Shown here piece by piece: positions 1 to 7,257 of a stretch of DNA of 64,000 bases; the first letter of the stretch is position 1; every line of letters begins with the position of its first letter. This DNA comes from Deltaproteobacteria bacterium. GTDB taxonomy: Bacteria; Desulfobacterota; Binatia; Binatales; Binataceae. The stretch spans positions 1 to 64,000 of the forward strand of contig JAJXZF010000036.1 in the NCBI GenBank assembly GCA_021780225.1, written 5' to 3'. The position numbers were made by a program, and so were the translations under genes. The notes beneath the pieces are model-generated. The model searched no databases, was not told the DNA's origin, and was given only the letters and a program-made list of their open reading frames with translations.

Positions 1-2
1 TC

Positions 3-47
3 GCGGAATGGAAACTGATCGAGCACGGACCGCTGCGCTTCGCGTAA
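3..47 (+). CDS. Possible C-terminus of a gene cut by the window edge
   Basis: An open frame runs from the window edge to a TAA at 45-47 and ends in AEWKLIEHGPLRFA. The composition looks like a real protein end, and no other gene covers this stretch. Nothing can be said about function from 14 residues. The 140 bases that follow, up to the next gene, show only a strong Shine-Dalgarno at their end. Confidence 0.3.
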   Translation, partial: AEWKLIEHGPLRFA

Positions 48-191
48 TCTTTCAGATAGCGGACGTTTTCCATACCGATATTCTACGCATCGGGCGCTTG
101 TGCGTCAAGTAATTCAATACCCTATTTTGGGTCGAATTGCGGGGTCCGATCCAGCATCCTGCTGGACCGAACGGCAGAGGAGGTGCGCATC

Positions 192-1412
192 ATGGCGACC
201 GCGGCGGATTCATCGAACCGTTTGGCGCGAGCTTCTATCGCGGGCGGCGAATACGCCGCGCAGGCGGCGGCGATCGCGCCCGCAATCCGCGCGCATGCCG
301 ATGAAGGAACACAATTACGCCGCTTGCCGGATGCGACCTGGAGCGAATTCGTGCGGCACGGCTTTTATCGGATTATGCAGCCCGCGCGGTGGGGCGGCGC
401 GGAGGGCGATCCGGGCGAGCTTTACCATACCGTGCGTGAGGTCGCCCGCGCGGACGGTTCAGCCGGATGGGTGCTGGGCGTGCTCGGGGTGCATCCGTGG
501 CAGGTCGGGCTGTTTTCGCGGGAGTTTCAAGAGGAAATCTGGGGAACCGAACGGGCGGCGATCAATTCGTCCTCTTATGCGGCGACCGGCCATGCCGAAA
601 AAGCTCCCGGAGGGTATCGGCTGAGCGGACGCTGGTCGTTTTCCACCGGATGCGATCATTGCCAGTGGGTCGTTCTCGGCGCAGTGCCGGGAGCGGTGAC
701 GGTCGACGGCCGCGAGCTGCCGGAGTTGCGCTCGTTCATGCTGCCGCGCAAGGACTACAAAATCGACGACAACTGGTTCGTCGCGGGGATGGCGGGGACG
801 GGCAGCAAGGATATCGTGGTCGAGGGCGCGTTCGTGCCCGAATATCGCACGCAATCGCATTGGGATTACGCGCTGAATCGGCCGTTGCCCGGATGGGAAC
901 TCAATCCGGGGCCAATTTACCGGCTGCCTTTCGCGGCGGTGTTCAACTACACGCTGACCGCGGCGGTGCTGGGCGCGGCGCAGGGTTTTCTTGATGAGTG
1001 GATCGAGGCCACCCGCACCCGGCGGGCCGGCTACGGCGGCATGGTCAGGGACGATCCCTTCAGCCAGCATCTGGCGGCCGACGCCACCTATGTGATCGAC
1101 GCCGGAATCGCGCTGCTGGATGACGATTGCGAGGAATTGATGGACGCCGCCCGCCGCGGAGAGTTTCTCGATCGGCGCAGCCGCGCCCGTATCCGCCATC
1201 ACGCCTGCCAATCCGCGCAAGCCGCGATGGCCGCGATCGATCGGCTGTTCGCCGCCAGCAGCGGCCGCGCGATCTTTCATGGCCATCCCTTGCAGCGCCG
1301 GTACTTCGATCTCAAAGGGATGCTCGGACACGCTTTTCTGAATCCCGATCCGCCGGCCAAATCTTTCGGCGGGATCACGTTCGGAATCGACGTGATGGAC
1401 ATGATGCTCTGA
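192..1412 (+). CDS. Flavin-dependent monooxygenase, acyl-CoA dehydrogenase fold
   Basis: This 406-residue protein resembles the oxygenase components of two-component flavin monooxygenases (HsaA and 4-hydroxyphenylacetate hydroxylase C2 type), which share the acyl-CoA dehydrogenase fold and hydroxylate aromatic or steroid substrates using reduced flavin from a separate reductase. Supporting features are the early ADGSAGWVLGV helix, the middle beta-domain with RLSGRWSFSTGCDHCQW, the GTGSKDIVVEG strand and a C-terminal helical bundle ending FLNPDPPAKSFGG. The start is placed at ATG 192 because a perfect AGGAGG lies at 178-183 with 8-nt spacing; a GTG at 183 would sit inside that site. No reductase partner is adjacent. 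The substrate is unknown, and an acyl-CoA dehydrogenase-like role cannot be excluded. Confidence 0.75.
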   Translation: MATAADSSNRLARASIAGGEYAAQAAAIAPAIRAHADEGTQLRRLPDATWSEFVRHGFYRIMQPARWGGAEGDPGELYHTVREVARADGSAGWVLGVLGVHPWQVGLFSREFQEEIWGTERAAINSSSYAATGHAEKAPGGYRLSGRWSFSTGCDHCQWVVLGAVPGAVTVDGRELPELRSFMLPRKDYKIDDNWFVAGMAGTGSKDIVVEGAFVPEYRTQSHWDYALNRPLPGWELNPGPIYRLPFAAVFNYTLTAAVLGAAQGFLDEWIEATRTRRAGYGGMVRDDPFSQHLAADATYVIDAGIALLDDDCEELMDAARRGEFLDRRSRARIRHHACQSAQAAMAAIDRLFAASSGRAIFHGHPLQRRYFDLKGMLGHAFLNPDPPAKSFGGITFGIDVMDMML

Positions 1413-1481
1413 GCGGCGGCGCCTTTCGCAGTCCGCGCCGATGCGGCTACGCTGGGTAAGAACGTGCGAGCGAAATCCGCG

Positions 1482-2138
1482 ATGAAGATTGTCTCCTTCG
1501 GCGATGTGCACATGGCGACGCGCAATCTGGCGCGGATGGATGCGGCGCTGCGCGACGCCGACATGATTATCGTCTCCGGCGATTTGACCAATTTCGGCGG
1601 CCCCGAGCAGGCGCGAATCGTGCTCGACGCCGCGCGCGCCGCGGCGCCGCGCGTGCTCGCGCTCAGCGGAAATCTCGACCAGCCCGAAGTGATTCCATAT
1701 CTCGAGGCCGAGGGAGTCAGCCTGCACGGCCGCGGCGTCGTGATCGATGGCGTGGGCATTTTCGGATGCGGCGGCTCGAATATCACACCGTTCAAGACGC
1801 CGACCGAACTGACCGAAGACGAAATTTACGCGACGCTGGCGCGCGGTTATGCCGAGGTGCGCGGCGCAAAGTCGCTGCTGATGGTGTGCCACACGCCGCC
1901 GTACGAGACGAAATGCGATCGAATCGCGGGCGGCCGGCCGGTCGGCAGCACCGCCGCCCGCCGGTTTATCGAGGAATTCAAGCCGGACGTCTGCCTCTCC
2001 GGACATATTCACGAATCCGCGGCGGTTGACGCGATCGGCTCGACCATGATCGTCAACGCCGGTCCGTTCAAGGACGGAGGTTATATTGTCGTGCGCTCCG
2101 ACGGCGGCCGGCTGACCGCGCGCCTGGAGTTCCTTTGA
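1482..2138 (+). CDS. Calcineurin-like metallophosphoesterase
   Basis: A 218-residue single-domain phosphoesterase. The dinuclear metal-site motifs are in order: GDVH near the N-terminus, GDLTN, GNLD (the usual GNHD has L in place of H), CHTPP, and GHIHES near the C-terminus. The missing histidine in the GNHD block is a real deviation, although the surrounding motifs are intact. ATG 1482 begins directly at the first beta-strand (MKIVSFGDVH); a GTG at 1464 would add six residues with no better ribosome site. The nearest relatives by look are small YfcE/Rv0805-like or archaeal-type phosphoesterases. The substrate is not predictable. Confidence 0.8.
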   Translation: MKIVSFGDVHMATRNLARMDAALRDADMIIVSGDLTNFGGPEQARIVLDAARAAAPRVLALSGNLDQPEVIPYLEAEGVSLHGRGVVIDGVGIFGCGGSNITPFKTPTELTEDEIYATLARGYAEVRGAKSLLMVCHTPPYETKCDRIAGGRPVGSTAARRFIEEFKPDVCLSGHIHESAAVDAIGSTMIVNAGPFKDGGYIVVRSDGGRLTARLEFL

Positions 2139-2351
2139 CGTGCCGGCGCTTTCGCGCGCGGCGCAATCGCTTGGCGTTTACGGCGGAAAAATCGCGAACG
2201 GATGGCCGCTGATCCTGAGCAGCCTGGGCGCGTTGATGCGCCGCTTCGTGTTCGCGCGGTTCAGCCGGGGGTAGCGCCCGGCCGCGCGGCGGCCGAGCAA
2301 TCGCGGCCGTGAAATTTGAATTGCGGGCTAGGGGAGAAAGTCTTCGACTTG

Positions 2352-3245
2352 ATGAATCCACGCAACGATGTCCGGATGCGCTTCGACCATGTGTCGCTCG
2401 CGGTCGAATCGATCGATCGCGGAATGGAATTTTTTCGCCGCTATTTTCCAATCGCTCCGCGCCACGAAAAACAGGTCAGCGAACAATCGCAAGGCGGGTT
2501 TCTCTGGCAGGATTTTTGGCTCGGCGGGGCCGCGGTCGAGCTGATCGAGGAGTTGCCCGGCCGGCAGAGCTTTATCGCTCAATTTATCCGCCGCCATGGC
2601 GAAGGCCTGCATCATTTGTCCTACGAAATCGACCGGTTGGAACCGATGGCCGCCGCGCTGAAGGCCGCGGGCGTGCGCGTGGTCGATGAGCACGATTTTC
2701 CGGACGGACAACGGACGTGCTTTATCTCGCCACGGTCGGCTTTCGGCGTATTGATTCAGCTTTGGCAACCGCTCGACTACGATGCGCCGCGGCCGCTGCC
2801 GCCTGAGGACGGGCTGGCGCGCTTCGACCACGTCGCAATCGCGGTGAGCGATATCAACGCGGCGATGGAGTTTTTCCGCCGCTGGTTTCCCTGCGAGCTG
2901 CTCAATTATCCGATGCGGAGCGCCTCGCAAGGCAATTTTGTGCTGGGCCATCTCGCAGCCGCCGGTTTCAAACTCGAATTCCTGCGCAGCGTCGGCCCCA
3001 ACACGCCCGACGATTTCGTCCGCCGCTTTATCGATCGTTACGGCGAGGGCATGCATCACGCGACTATCGATGTGCGCGATTTCGACGGAATTCTCGGCAT
3101 GCTGCGCGCGGACGGAATGCGAATCGTGGGCAACGAGGCCAATTATCGCGGCGAGCGGCAGTTTTTTATCTCGCCGCAATCGGCGATGGGCGCGCTGGTC
3201 CAGGTTTGGGACGGCTTGGGCGGTCCCGGCGCCGGGAGCGAATAA
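2352..3245 (+). CDS. Tandem two-domain VOC (glyoxalase-fold) protein
   Basis: A 297-residue protein built of two VOC modules, roughly residues 9-140 and 155-287. Each starts with FDHV (H13, H160) and has a central HH pair (H87-H88, H235-H236), as in methylmalonyl-CoA epimerase. The final acidic metal ligand usually seen in the last strand is glutamine in both modules (Q136 in GVLIQLW, Q284 in ALVQVW). Metal binding may therefore be altered. ATG 2352 is chosen; TTG 2316 and ATG 2376 are in frame. The gene is 3 nt upstream of the HAD hydrolase. A single-domain epimerase with the intact glutamate lies 3.2 kb downstream, so the two are probably not redundant. Confidence 0.75.
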   Translation: MNPRNDVRMRFDHVSLAVESIDRGMEFFRRYFPIAPRHEKQVSEQSQGGFLWQDFWLGGAAVELIEELPGRQSFIAQFIRRHGEGLHHLSYEIDRLEPMAAALKAAGVRVVDEHDFPDGQRTCFISPRSAFGVLIQLWQPLDYDAPRPLPPEDGLARFDHVAIAVSDINAAMEFFRRWFPCELLNYPMRSASQGNFVLGHLAAAGFKLEFLRSVGPNTPDDFVRRFIDRYGEGMHHATIDVRDFDGILGMLRADGMRIVGNEANYRGERQFFISPQSAMGALVQVWDGLGGPGAGSE

Positions 3246-3248
3246 CCG

Positions 3249-3974
3249 ATGGCGCTTAAAGTCGTGTTCTTCGACGCCGCCGGCACGCTCTTCGACGCAC
3301 GCCAACCGATCGGCGAGAGTTACGCGCGGATTGCGCGGCCCTACGGCGTCAACGCCTCCGCCGACGCGGTCGCGGCGGAATTCCGCCGGGCGTTTCATAA
3401 CGCCGGCGGCCTTGCCTTCGGTCCCGGCTGGCCGCCGGCGGAATTGCGGGCGATGGAGCGCGATTGGTGGCGCGCCGTGGTGCGCGAAAGCTTTCGCGGA
3501 CTGGGCGAATTCACCGATTTCGACGCTTATTTCGATGCATTGTTCGGGTTTTTCGGCGATCCGGCGAACTGGCGCGCTGATCCCGAGGCGGCGCCGCTGT
3601 TGCGTGCGCTGAAGCGCGAAGGAATCGAAATCGGCCTCATCTCCAATTTCGATTATCGCGTTTACGGGATTCTCGACGGTCTCGGGCTAGCGGAATTTTT
3701 CGATTCGATCACGATTTCTTCGGAGGCGGGATGGGCCAAGCCGGCTCCGGAACTGTTCGGAGCGGCGCTCGCCCGCCATCGCGCCGCTCCGGGCCAATCC
3801 GCGCACGTCGGCGATGCGCCGCATCTCGATGTCGCCGGCGCCGAAGCCGCGGGTCTCGCCGCGATCCTGATTGAGCATCGCGCGCCGGAACGCCTCGCCG
3901 TCAACGGCCGGAGCGCGCGCGTCGCGTCGCTCGCGGCGATCCCGGAGGCGCTTCAAAAAATGCCGTTCCCATGA
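3249..3974 (+). CDS. HAD-superfamily hydrolase
   Basis: A 241-residue HAD hydrolase with a helical cap (about residues 18-95). Motif I is FFDAAGTLF with nucleophile D9; the +2 position is Ala rather than Asp, as in haloacid-dehalogenase-like or REG-2-like branches rather than classical phosphatases. Motif II is LISNFD, motif III the lysine in GWAKPAPELF, and motif IV HVGDAPHLDVAGAEAAG. It starts 3 nt after the VOC gene, so the two are probably co-transcribed. Phosphatase and dehalogenase activities are both possible; the substrate is unknown. Confidence 0.8.
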   Translation: MALKVVFFDAAGTLFDARQPIGESYARIARPYGVNASADAVAAEFRRAFHNAGGLAFGPGWPPAELRAMERDWWRAVVRESFRGLGEFTDFDAYFDALFGFFGDPANWRADPEAAPLLRALKREGIEIGLISNFDYRVYGILDGLGLAEFFDSITISSEAGWAKPAPELFGAALARHRAAPGQSAHVGDAPHLDVAGAEAAGLAAILIEHRAPERLAVNGRSARVASLAAIPEALQKMPFP

Positions 3975-4053
3975 CGGCCTCGGCCGGTCTATTCTTGGCG
4001 TTCGGCGTCTTTGGGGCGATGCCGCAACTGCTCAGGAGATATAACGAGGCAAC

Positions 4054-6477
4054 ATGGGGCCAGTCATCGGATGGCGCCGTCGGGCGCTCGCCGCGGCGAT
4101 CGTGTTGGGGACGATCATGGCGGGCGTCGCGACCGCGCGGGCGCAAAGTGTCGGACAACTCAACCGCAAATTGGATGCGATCGAACCTCTGGTCAACGAA
4201 GGCGCGACCAATGCTTCGGCCGCCAGCGACGCGATCTCGCAACTCGACGCCGCGGAGTCCGAGTTTGCGCAAATCGCGGAGGGCGCCCGCTCCACCGGAC
4301 AATTGCTGGCCGTTTACGATCGGCTCGAAGGGATGCTCGATCGGATGTACACGACCTATCAGCGGCGCAAGGACGAGTGCATCGAGCAAATCGACAACGG
4401 CGGCAATTGCGACTACACGGAGTCCGAACAACTGGCCCTGCGCGCGCTTTACCCGCTTTCCTGGCTGCGTTTCGAGGGCGCCGGGCTTTATGGCGGCGAA
4501 CCGGCGGCCGCGCGGCGCTTGCTGCAAGAATCGATCGAAGGCTTCACCGCGAGCACATTGATAATCGTCAATCCCGAACTGGTGCGCGAAAATATGCTCG
4601 GCCGCGCGTTCGCCGAGCGCGAGCTTGGCAAATATCAACATGCCGAGTATGCGAACGCGGCCGCCGATTTCAAAAAAATCATGGCGGCGGGATCGTGGAC
4701 GCGCCAATACCGGCCCGCCGAGCAGGGTCTCGCCACGACATACGCCGCCATGGGCAAGATCGATCAGGCGCAAGGGATGACCGCGCGGCTCGCCTCGGGC
4801 GCGACCGGCGCGCAGCGGCGGGGACTGGAAATGCTGCGCCTGCGCGAACTGTTCAAACAGGAGCAGGCCGCCGCCGATCCGGCCAAACGCGCGGCGCTGC
4901 ATGGACAGATAGTTGGCTATGCGCGCGACCGGCAGAACGATCCGGGCGATTGGGCGGTGGTGGTGGCGACGGCGGCCGACAGTCTTTCCGACCCGGTGGC
5001 GGAGTTCGGATCGTCCAATGATCCATTTGAGGACTGGCTGCTCGCCAACATCCTCTACTACAAGCATCGCCCGCTCCCCGCCGCGAATTACTATTGGGCC
5101 GCGGCGCGCAGCGGCAAATATCCCAAAGCGTGGAAATACGCCGCCGATCTTTTCTATTCCGGCGGGCGCGTCGATATGGTCGGAAAGGTCGCCGAGCAGA
5201 TCGCGGGCCAGCCCGGCAATCCCGACGCGCAATGGGCGTCGTACATTCTTTATAAAATACCGCGGCTGGAGTGGGAGCGCGGCGGAAAGCGCGACGCGGC
5301 GCTCCAAAAGAAATGGATCGCCGCCGCGCAGGCCTATTTGAAGCGTTACCCGCGCGGAAAATATGCATTCGAGCCGCGTTTTCGGCTCGGCGAGCATTAT
5401 CAGAGCGCCGGCGACTTCGCCGAAGCGGCCGATCAATACGGTCAGGTTTCGGGCAATCCCGACTACGATTACACCGCGCGCTACAACGCCGCCGAATGTT
5501 ACTACCGGGCGCTGGAAGCGCTCGAAAAAGCGCGGGCGGCCGCGAACGGCGGCAAGCCGCCCCCGGCCGGCGCCGAACGCGACGCGCTGCGCAAGAAGGC
5601 GATCGACGCGCTCGCGAGCGCGGTTCAGATGGAGCCGGGCGCGGAGCGCGCGTTGCCGTCCGCGCAGCAGAAAGCGCTGCGCGACAGCCGCGGCCGCGCG
5701 ATTTACATGCTGGCCGCGCTGCTTGAACAGGAACCGAAGGTCGATTACGCGCGGGTTGCGGCGCTGCTGGCGAATTACGAGGCGGCGTATCCGGCGATGT
5801 CGGCGAAATTCGACGAAGTCGTCAAATGGCGTATGGCCGCGCTCGATCGCACCGCGCAATATGCCGAACTGGATCGCGAGGCCGCGGCGTTGGCCGCCAA
5901 AGACGCCGCGTCTTCGGCGCGCGACGACTATATCAAGGAAGTCGGTATGAGCTTCTGGCACGCGGCCAAAACCAGCCGCGCCGCCGGCGACAATCAAGGT
6001 TATCTGGAGAATGCGAAGCTCACCGCGATCACCTACGGATATTTCGCGCGGCAGGCCGATGAAGGCAAAATTCCCGTCAAGGATTTGACCGGAACGCTCT
6101 CGGTGCTGGGAGAGGCGTATCTTGCGATTAACCGGAGCGGCACGGCCGAGGCCACCTTCAAACGCGTCATCGCCGCCGATCCGGCTTCGCCCGACGCCAA
6201 CGCCGGTCTGGCGCGAATCGCGCAGGCGCGCGATGATTACAAAGACGCGCTCGATCTCTGGAGCCGCGTCGAATCCGTGGCCGCGGAATCGGACAGCCTG
6301 TTTTTCGAAGCGAAATATAATATGGCGCAAATCTTCGCGGACGAGGGCAATGTCGCCGGCGCCTGCAACAAACTGGCCGTCACCCGCAGCGAGCATCCGA
6401 ACCTCGGCTCGCCGCAAATGAAGGAACGATGGGGCGACCTGCAGCGCAAGCTCTGCGGAAATCGTACGGAAGGCTGA
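4054..6477 (+). CDS. Large secreted repeat (TPR-like) protein
   Basis: An 807-residue protein with an N-terminal signal peptide: a basic start (WRRRALAAAIVLG), a hydrophobic core and an ARA-Q cleavage site near residue 30. The mature part is almost entirely helical, with alanine- and tyrosine-rich TPR-like pairs throughout (for example around residues 445-480 and 675-760). Such proteins scaffold periplasmic or outer-membrane assemblies. No catalytic motif is seen. A GAGG at 4045-4048 lies 5 nt before ATG 4054, and AGGAG lies further upstream. Only 4 nt separate it from the epimerase gene that follows. The function is unknown. Confidence 0.7.
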   Translation: MGPVIGWRRRALAAAIVLGTIMAGVATARAQSVGQLNRKLDAIEPLVNEGATNASAASDAISQLDAAESEFAQIAEGARSTGQLLAVYDRLEGMLDRMYTTYQRRKDECIEQIDNGGNCDYTESEQLALRALYPLSWLRFEGAGLYGGEPAAARRLLQESIEGFTASTLIIVNPELVRENMLGRAFAERELGKYQHAEYANAAADFKKIMAAGSWTRQYRPAEQGLATTYAAMGKIDQAQGMTARLASGATGAQRRGLEMLRLRELFKQEQAAADPAKRAALHGQIVGYARDRQNDPGDWAVVVATAADSLSDPVAEFGSSNDPFEDWLLANILYYKHRPLPAANYYWAAARSGKYPKAWKYAADLFYSGGRVDMVGKVAEQIAGQPGNPDAQWASYILYKIPRLEWERGGKRDAALQKKWIAAAQAYLKRYPRGKYAFEPRFRLGEHYQSAGDFAEAADQYGQVSGNPDYDYTARYNAAECYYRALEALEKARAAANGGKPPPAGAERDALRKKAIDALASAVQMEPGAERALPSAQQKALRDSRGRAIYMLAALLEQEPKVDYARVAALLANYEAAYPAMSAKFDEVVKWRMAALDRTAQYAELDREAAALAAKDAASSARDDYIKEVGMSFWHAAKTSRAAGDNQGYLENAKLTAITYGYFARQADEGKIPVKDLTGTLSVLGEAYLAINRSGTAEATFKRVIAADPASPDANAGLARIAQARDDYKDALDLWSRVESVAAESDSLFFEAKYNMAQIFADEGNVAGACNKLAVTRSEHPNLGSPQMKERWGDLQRKLCGNRTEG

Positions 6478-6481
6478 AACG

Positions 6482-6886
6482 ATGCTGAAGAAGATTCATC
6501 ATGTCGGCGTGGTGGTGCCCGACCTGGAAAATGCGATGCGATTTTGGCGCGACCTGCTTGGATTGCATCTCACCAAAACCCGGACCGTCGCGGACCAGGG
6601 CGTCAAGGCCGCGCTGCTGCAGGCCGGCGAAACCGAGATCGAACTGCTCGAACCGCTGAATCCGGAAAACGGCGTCGGCAAATTCCTCGCCCGCCGCGGC
6701 GGAGGGTTGCATCACGTCTGTTTCGAGAGCGACGACGTTGCGCGCGAGCTGGAGGCGGCGAAGGCTAAGGGAATCCCGGTAATCGATCAGCAGCCGCGGC
6801 CCGGATTGGCCGGAATGATCTGCTTTCTCCATCCGAAGGCGGCGCGCGGCGTGCTGGTCGAATACGCGCAGCCGTTCGACGAATGA
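6482..6886 (+). CDS. mce: Methylmalonyl-CoA epimerase
   Basis: A 134-residue single VOC domain of the expected length for methylmalonyl-CoA epimerase, which interconverts (R)- and (S)-methylmalonyl-CoA in propionate metabolism. The cobalt or metal ligands are visible: H7 in HHVGVVV, Q39 in ADQGV, H78 in GGGLHHVCFE and E127 in RGVLVEYAQ. ATG 6482 follows the previous stop by 4 nt. Methylmalonyl-CoA mutase is not in the window. A related VOC lyase is possible but less likely given the ligand set and length. Confidence 0.85.
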   Translation: MLKKIHHVGVVVPDLENAMRFWRDLLGLHLTKTRTVADQGVKAALLQAGETEIELLEPLNPENGVGKFLARRGGGLHHVCFESDDVARELEAAKAKGIPVIDQQPRPGLAGMICFLHPKAARGVLVEYAQPFDE

Positions 6887-6914
6887 ATGAGGCGCGGCGC
6901 AGAGGCTAATCACG

Positions 6915-7145
6915 ATGCCGATTTACGAATTTCACTGCCAGGATTGCGATCGTTCGTTTGAAACGCTCGTCCGTCCCGGCCATGCCGAAGACGCCGAATG
7001 TCCTGATTGCCACGGCGCGCGGCTGAGTCGCGAGATGTCAGTCTTTGCGGCGGCTCATGTTCCGGGCGGAAGCGGTCCCATCTCCGGCGGCCCGGCGATG
7101 GGCGGCGGCGGAGCCTGTTGCGGCGGCGGATGCGGCTGCCGCTGA
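6915..7145 (+). CDS. FmdB-family zinc ribbon protein
   Basis: A 76-residue protein opening with MPIYEFHCQDCDRSFE, the FmdB regulatory-protein family signature. Zinc ligands are C8, C11, C29 and C32. The tail is glycine-rich and ends in a CCGGGCGC cluster, common in this family. These proteins are often described as putative regulators, but their molecular role is not settled. It lies 28 nt after the epimerase and is the last gene before a hairpin terminator. Confidence 0.85.
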   Translation: MPIYEFHCQDCDRSFETLVRPGHAEDAECPDCHGARLSREMSVFAAAHVPGGSGPISGGPAMGGGGACCGGGCGCR

Positions 7146-7187
7146 GCGACGGCAGTGCCGCCGTCGCGGCGTCTGTCAAGACGTTTT
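7146..7187 (+). terminator. Two-hairpin terminator after fmdB-like gene
   Basis: Directly after the stop codon comes a perfect 8-bp stem (7146-7153 with 7160-7167, 6-nt loop). A second, 5-bp stem (7170-7174 with 7179-7183, loop GTCA) runs straight into TTTT at 7184-7187. The arrangement fits a rho-independent terminator for the + strand. Confidence 0.55.
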
Positions 7188-7257
7188 GGTTCGCGGCGGC
7201 CCGCGGCCCCGACACACGCATCGCCGGCGCCGATCGCAATGCTCTCGCGAGCGCAAA

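Noticed and set aside
2140..2274. A 44-codon frame starting 1 nt after the metallophosphoesterase stop
   Set aside because: It uses a GTG start with no clear ribosome site, no family resemblance and a basic composition. It could be a decayed gene end, but there is not enough to call it.
3971..4100. An ATG overlapping the HAD gene stop (ATGA) that opens a different frame into the repeat protein
   Set aside because: The overlap looks attractive, but after about 28 residues the frame becomes out-of-register noise, and the repeat protein has its own good start at 4054.
3901..6417. A very long open frame (838 codons) on the - strand opposite the large secreted repeat protein
   Set aside because: Its translation is arginine-rich with no motif, whereas the + strand frame has a signal peptide and regular repeats. 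Long antisense frames are expected in GC-rich genes.
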